From: Tipula vernalis
Lineage: Eukaryota; Arthropoda; Insecta; Diptera; Tipulidae
NCBI GenBank assembly: GCA_958295665.1
Contig: OY282560.1
Coordinates: 101,347,930 to 101,411,929 of the forward strand
DNA length: 64,000 nt
Direction of reading: 5' to 3'
Shown: in pieces, positions 59,668 through 64,000 of the stretch
How positions within the stretch are numbered: the stretch's first letter is position 1
Layout: each line of letters begins with the position of its first letter
The notes under the pieces: model-generated
Told to the model about the DNA's origin: nothing
What the model saw: only the letters and a program-made list of their open reading frames with translations
Databases searched by the model: none
Program-made: the position numbers and the translations under genes

Positions 59668-60818
59668 TTAGGTTTCCTGACAACGCTTCCTGTTGCATCC
59701 AAATACATTATTAATGGAGCATATTTTGAAATAAGATCTAATTGTGATCTTCTCAATAATGTCACAATTAATGGCAAGGAAATACAATGGATGTATTTGT
59801 TTGTTACCTCTAATTGTTCCATATCCCACCGACGAATCAAATCATACACATCACAATCTTGTACTAAATCGTCCCTTTTCAACACTTCTGATCTAATTTT
59901 TCGTAAAATATCGTTTGTGGTCAATTTCATTGTGTTTCCACTTTTAATCAAATTTAAATCAGAATTAGCTCTGATATCTAAACTCACATTATGGGCACTA
60001 TTATATTTTAATTTTTCTTGTAAGAGAACACGTCGTTTTCCACGCACCTGCTCAAAAACCTTATTTCCTTCATGGGTATCACATTGACCTCCTGTTACAT
60101 AGATACTCATTTTGTTTTGAGTATCAATACTAAACTTGTATCTTTGGGTGTGCGTTGCATATTTACACCGACCATAAACAATTATATTTGTTTGAAAAGT
60201 GTTTCTTCTTCGGATAGTATCGAACGAAACAACACAGGAATTTTTGTAAGAAATTAATGCGTCTGATATTATTAATCTTATTTCTTCCTTCGATTTTAAT
60301 ACCGCGGAGGAACCAAGCAATAATTCCGCTACAAAATTTCATTTTACTGAATTTTTCGAATTATTATGTTTCGGATATCCTTCAATTTCGATTAAATTAT
60401 TAATGTCGATATCGAATTTAATGTCCTTTAATTCATTCGAATGAGGTACAATAATTAAAATTTCAGGTTTTTCTTTGACAGCCTCACAATCAGAATTCAT
60501 TTGAATTGCTTCATCCATATAAATATTAGTGTCACTGACAATAGAACTGTCCTTTCTATTTTCAACCTCTTCAACCATAATAGGATGAAAACACCGTTTT
60601 TTAAGTGTTCTACGCCAAATCAAACAAATATAATTTCGATTTTTCAAAGAATTTTGCAAATTTAGTTGCTTACAAAGGTTTTTCATTAGGGAACTATCAG
60701 CCTTTGTTAACATTTCCCCTACAATTGATAGTTGCTGTAACGCTGTTTTCAAAACATCTTCAGAAATATAATTTTTTTTCTTTTTATGACTATATTTCGC
60801 CGACTTTTTACCAACCAT
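59616..60818 (-). pseudogene. N-terminus and DNA-binding region plus first catalytic Asp
   Basis: The first frame (60,818-60,339) is Lys-rich at the start (MVGKKSAKYSHKKKK) and acidic later, with no domain I recognise. The in-frame TGA at 60,341-60,339 is followed in the same frame by NFVAELLLGSS. In the 60,320-59,616 piece, SFDTIRRR, YGRCKYATHTQRYKFSI and IYVTGGQCDTHEG have the Cys/His spacing of WRKY-GCM1/FLYWCH-like zinc domains used by Mutator transposases. KYAPLIMYLDATGSVVRK carries the first catalytic Asp (codon 59,699-59,697). The zinc-domain call is by pattern only. Confidence 0.65.
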
Positions 60819-61336
60819 CTTGTTTAGATAATTAGTTTAAACGAATCAGACGAAATAAACTGATTTAAAGAGGTCTTATTATTGGAACAAGAACAATTAC
60901 TGCTTAACGCAGAAACAACAAACAAAACTAGAACCGATATAAAAGAAGTCCAAACGCAAGCCGAGGTCAATATTTAAAAACGAAAATAATTACTAACAAT
61001 AAATTTGAAGAATGTTCAGATGAAAGCGAGGGGTCAATATTCACAAAAATTGCCAAATAAAATAATTTCTAAAGGATGTCCAAAAAAAAGCGGGGTCTAT
61101 AGATTTTAAAAAAACTTTTTATAGCATACGAAAACAAACACGATAAAAAAACACAAACGATAATTCCTCTACAAAGTCAAAAAACGTATTAAAATAAAAC
61201 GACCAAAAATTTTCCTTATATACTAAACCAAAAAAAAATTTTTTGTCTCTTTCCGTTGAAATATAGAAAAAAAAAATAAAACTGATTATTGAATTATATC
61301 GGTTTCGAATACGCTAGCACACAGATTTAGCGAAGG
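60819..61336. promoter_or_regulatory. 5' non-coding region of the fusion gene
   Basis: This A-rich stretch lies between the gene start and the right terminus. No clear TATA box or other promoter element was identified, although transcription would have to start here or in the terminus. Confidence 0.35.
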
Positions 61337-61560
61337 CTGTGTTGTAAAATCGACCACCAGTTTGTTGAGGGTCGCGTTAATATGGCTCTACGATGGCTTG
61401 TCATTGGCCTTCGAAAATACACTACACATAATTTTAGTGTATGTCTTATTGTAAAACCGCCCACCAGTTTGTTGAGGGTCGCGTTAATATGGCGATTACT
61501 TTATATTATCCACTAAATGCATACCAATGTGATGGCATACTCAGATCCAGGAAACATGTT
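61337..61560 (-). repeat. 173 bp repeat units in right terminus (about 1.3 copies)
   Basis: Reverse-complement of the left array: TTTGTTGAGGGTCGCGTTAA occurs at about 61,362 and 61,468. One junction (ATGGCTCTACGATGGC) shows an internal deletion relative to the left consensus. Confidence 0.95.
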
Positions 61561-62110
61561 ATTGGTTAATAAATGTTTCTATTTACGTTTGTTATGAGCT
61601 AAATTATTTACAGCATTGTATTGTAATGCCTTATGAAAATTAACAAAAACTTCATTTTTATTATAATATTAAAACATACTTCTGTATAACTATTTAGTAT
61701 TTTACCTTCGAGCTTTAACACAACTCACCACATTTATTTAGTTTTCAAAATTTTTGAATATAAAATTAAATTTTTTTCGAATTACAGTGAAACTTCTATA
61801 AGTCAAATCACTAGTTGCCAAAATAATTTGTTCGAGTTAAAGAAAATTCGATATATAGACGTTCCTTCCCAATACAAATTGTGGCTCCTGCCACAATAAA
61901 GTTCGATTTTTGGAATAATTCGACTAATAAAAGTTCAATTAATGGAAGTTTTACTGTAGCAAGTGTAAGCTACACAATTTTTTCAAAAAATGACAAAATA
62001 TATGAAGCCATCTTCTTATAGATTGTGTAGAAAGTGTAATATGTACTTGCCTTTACACTTTTTTGCTGTTGTAATGTTTTTTGTCAATTTGTCATAAACT
62101 TCACACTAGT
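61561..62110 (-). repeat. Right terminal inverted repeat, interrupted by a MITE
   Basis: Partner of the left terminus. It ends ...CTTCACACTAGT at 62,110, followed by the right copy of TAGACTTAA. Homology stops at 61,784 and resumes at about 61,959, on either side of the inserted MITE. Confidence 0.9.
61785..61956 (+). mobile_element. 172 bp MITE nested in the right terminus (pogo/Tc1-like ends)
   Basis: Begins CAGTGAAACTTCTATAAGTC and ends with TTAATGGAAGTTTTACTG, imperfect inverted repeats flanked by TA on both sides (61,783-61,784 and 61,957-61,958). CAGTGAAAC-type ends with TA duplication are typical of Tc1/mariner-pogo MITEs. The matching place in the left terminus is empty, which confirms insertion. 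Confidence 0.88.
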
Positions 62111-62119
62111 TAGACTTAA
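62111..62119 (+). repeat. Target-site duplication, right (TAGACTTAA)
   Basis: Exact second copy of 55,894-55,902. Confidence 0.85.
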
Positions 62120-63285
62120 TCAACAAAGATCAATCGATGGGCAAGGCCACAGCAGCGCGGGTCGATTCACTCATTCTTGACGATTCACTGTATATATCAT
62201 CGCATCACAGTGGATTAGTATGTTGGTACCATGTGGTTGTCCACAAGGTATACGGGTTCTAACCAGAGAGTGAAACCAAAATGTTTTTCGTTTCGGTTTA
62301 GGGTTACGTTCCCAAATTTATTTTTTCGTTTCGGTTCTATTTCGATTTGTTCATTTTTTTCTGATTTCGTTTCGGTTCGGGTTCAAAACCGGTTTAAAAA
62401 CGGTTCAACATAGCATCAGTTAAATATATTGGGAACTGTATTTATAAAATACATAATACCATTCCATAGCTCCTACAGCATCCAAGGTTTGCAGACATAT
62501 TTATTGAAGTATATTAAGGTATACCGTTATAAATCGGGCGCTTCTCTTGCGTGTGGCGGGAGGGGGATGGGGGCTAGGGCTAAATGGTATTTTACATGCT
62601 TTAATTTGGTTTAAATTTTATTTTGAAGCGATAAAAATTGAACGAGGCGATTTCAAATTTAGTGTAAAACTGAACACAAGAATATTTTCATATGACCTCT
62701 TGCTAAAGTTTTCATTGGTTTTTTTTACATATGAAGATTCCAACCCTTGAAATTCCGTATATATGTTTGTAAAGATTGTAAAGATTAGCCGTTCGTATAA
62801 GTAACTATCGCATATTTGTAAAGTTTGATCCAATTTTAGTGCAAAATCATAATTGTCATTTACAAGATTATGAAAATCTAGAATAGATTAAATTTCCCCC
62901 CAACAATACTTAATTTTACTATTCATAACTTAGATTTGAAAAAGAAAGCGAAAAATGATGGTGAAACCAATTAAACGGAGATTTATTATTTCAGATATAC
63001 CATATGTAGTAAATTGGTGGGTTTACATTTGGCTAATCCGTATTTTGCAGTAAAATTGGCAAATTGACCCAATGATACAAAAACTTCAAGTTTGTCAGGG
63101 TACTTGGCGGCTGCCATTTTCAATTTACAGTAGTACACGATTAAAATTGTCTATCATGATTGAGTTGTTCTGTATTGTTTGTTTTGCAGGGAAAGGTTAC
63201 CGATGGGAAGGACGACAACCAAACCCATTGTAAAATTGATCACTTAGACAATTATGGGAACCGGAAAATTTAGTTCGATGTTGAA
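62120..63285. other. Non-coding DNA with a TTTCGGTT-rich patch
   Basis: Around 62,280-62,405 the sequence is rich in CGTTTCGGTT units, which keeps frames open (MWLSTRYTG ...). No gene is supported in the remainder. Confidence 0.5.
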
Positions 63286-63362
63286 AGGCCGAATGTCGAA
63301 AGACCGAATGTCGTATGGTCGAATGTGTTGAAAGGCCGAATGGGACGAAAGGCCGAATTTTC
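63286..63362 (+). repeat. GAAAGGCCGAATG short minisatellite
   Basis: Four to five degenerate units of about 11-19 bp (GAAAGGCCGAATGTC, GAAAGACCGAATGTC, GAAAGGCCGAATGGG, GAAAGGCCGAATTT). The overlapping minus frame (RHSVFRHSAF) is translated repeat. Confidence 0.85.
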
Positions 63363-64000
63363 ATTAAATTTTCCTTCACTTAATTGATTGAAATCAGTAT
63401 TTAAAACCATTGAATTTATTTTTTATTCTACAATGATTTAAATAAATTGAAAATACGTGCTAATAAATCCTGTGTATGTAGCATATAATGTGAACAAATT
63501 TTTCCGGAAAAATTTTTTATTTATTTTTGTTTTTTTATTATAATTACATAATTAATTTTTAATTATATGACAAAAAAAACGTAAGAAGATTTTAATATTT
63601 AAGGCAATTTACTATTAAACATTTTGAAACAAAAATTTTGATAGAAAGGGAAAGTTTGTCTGTATTAAATCAATAAGATTCTTTCGGCTTTTTATAGACA
63701 AAATATATTAAAAATAATGGGGCATTCACAACATTTTCGACTTCTTAATCAGAAAAAATTAAGAGGCCAATCATTTATAAATAAGTATATCTACCAGAAA
63801 AAAGGTAGAAATATCAAAATCCCCCTCGTACTCTAACCCGAGATCAATACAAAGTGTATCGACACCACTAAATGAAAACTTTCCTTGAGCTTTCTCTGTG
63901 GTAGATTGGTTTCGTACTAACAAGTTCGTACAAACAAAAAGTTCGGTCTACTCATCAGGTAGCTACGACCAAACTACAAAAATAAAATTCTAACTTTATA
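63363..64000. other. AT-rich non-coding DNA
   Basis: I see no gene, RNA or clear repeat in the last 640 bases. Confidence 0.5.

Larger units (their letters stand above)
57720..60818 (-). pseudogene. Transposase-USP fusion gene of the 6.2 kb element (broken)
   Basis: This minus-strand gene starts at 60,818 (context AACAAGATGG) and ends at TAA 57,720. In order: a basic N-terminus, a WRKY/GCM1-like DNA-binding region, a Mutator-type DDE core, and a C-terminal USP-like protease. It is interrupted by an in-frame TGA at 60,341-60,339 and by frameshifts near 59,660, in an 11-base A run at 59,288-59,298 (T on the plus strand), near 58,935 and near 58,135. The reading continues smoothly in protein terms across each break, so these are decay or sequencing errors in one gene rather than separate genes. 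All expected catalytic residues remain visible. Component pieces are listed separately. Confidence 0.8.
55903..62110 (-). mobile_element. Mutator-like (possibly Phantom-type) transposon with a transposase-protease gene
   Basis: A 6,208 bp element bounded by a 9 bp direct duplication, as expected of Mutator superfamily insertions. It has long inverted termini sharing GTGAAGTTTATGACAAATTG and much of the following ~340 bp, and a single decayed gene on the minus strand. The termini also contain a 173 bp repeat, in about 7.4 tandem copies on the left and about 1.3 on the right, giving a foldback-like appearance as reported for some Phantom elements. A MITE has inserted into the right terminus. 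The Mutator class is supported by the D-D-CxH-E residues; the Phantom subclass is a guess. Confidence 0.82.

Noticed and set aside
1..64000. tRNA, rRNA or snRNA genes
   Set aside because: No cloverleaf with A/B boxes or rRNA core sequence was recognised by eye; a covariance-model scan would be needed to exclude them fully.

Overview
This window is AT-rich, repeat-dominated eukaryotic DNA, probably from a brachyceran fly or close insect relative. The evidence is an R1-clade LINE, Ty3/gypsy, pogo, Helitron and Mutator-like remnants, TATGTATGTACATA-type simple repeats, and no dense host coding. I see no intact host protein gene, no rRNA or tRNA gene and no CRISPR array. The longest open frames all belong to mobile-element remnants, and most short ORFs are chance reading of AT-rich or repeat DNA.

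Layout. 1-3.09 kb: diverged ~20 bp minisatellite (GTCAGAATTCGATAT-like, many GAATTC) with ~0.73-0.81 kb higher-order copies. 3.1-12.7 kb: AT-rich DNA with an inverted repeat pair (6.5/10.1 kb) and a direct duplication (9.2/9.8 kb). 12.7-16.6 kb: a nest of a Ty3/gypsy integrase remnant (+), an R1-like LINE remnant (-) and AAAATCCCGC-type minisatellites whose orientation flips at a spacer-free palindrome at 15,884/15,885. 17.0-18.2 kb: a fragment of an unnamed protein family, a (TA)n tract and a MITE. 18.2-21.7 kb: AT-rich DNA. 21.7-26.6 kb: a diverged repeat array. 27.7-40.2 kb: a ~159 bp satellite of about 72 monomers, flanked on both sides by same-direction copies of one interspersed element. 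A third copy, inverted, lies at 49.1-49.6 kb.

43.8-46.6 kb: a decayed pogo/Tigger DNA transposon with palindromic GGATC boxes. 47.45-48.56 kb: a small element with ~125 bp terminal inverted repeats carrying a broken member of a second unnamed animal protein family. 50.0-52.7 kb: a decayed Helitron. 55.9-62.1 kb: the most interesting unit, a 6.2 kb element with long inverted termini, a 9 bp target-site duplication (TAGACTTAA), a 173 bp tandem array in one terminus, and one decayed minus-strand gene. That gene joins a WRKY/GCM1-like DNA-binding region and a Mutator-like D-D-(CxH)-E transposase core to a C-terminal region with the Cys and His boxes of a ubiquitin-specific protease (C19-like).

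Nothing here works together as a host pathway. The window is a record of nested transposition, satellite expansion and decay. All family assignments come from motifs read by eye; no database search was run.
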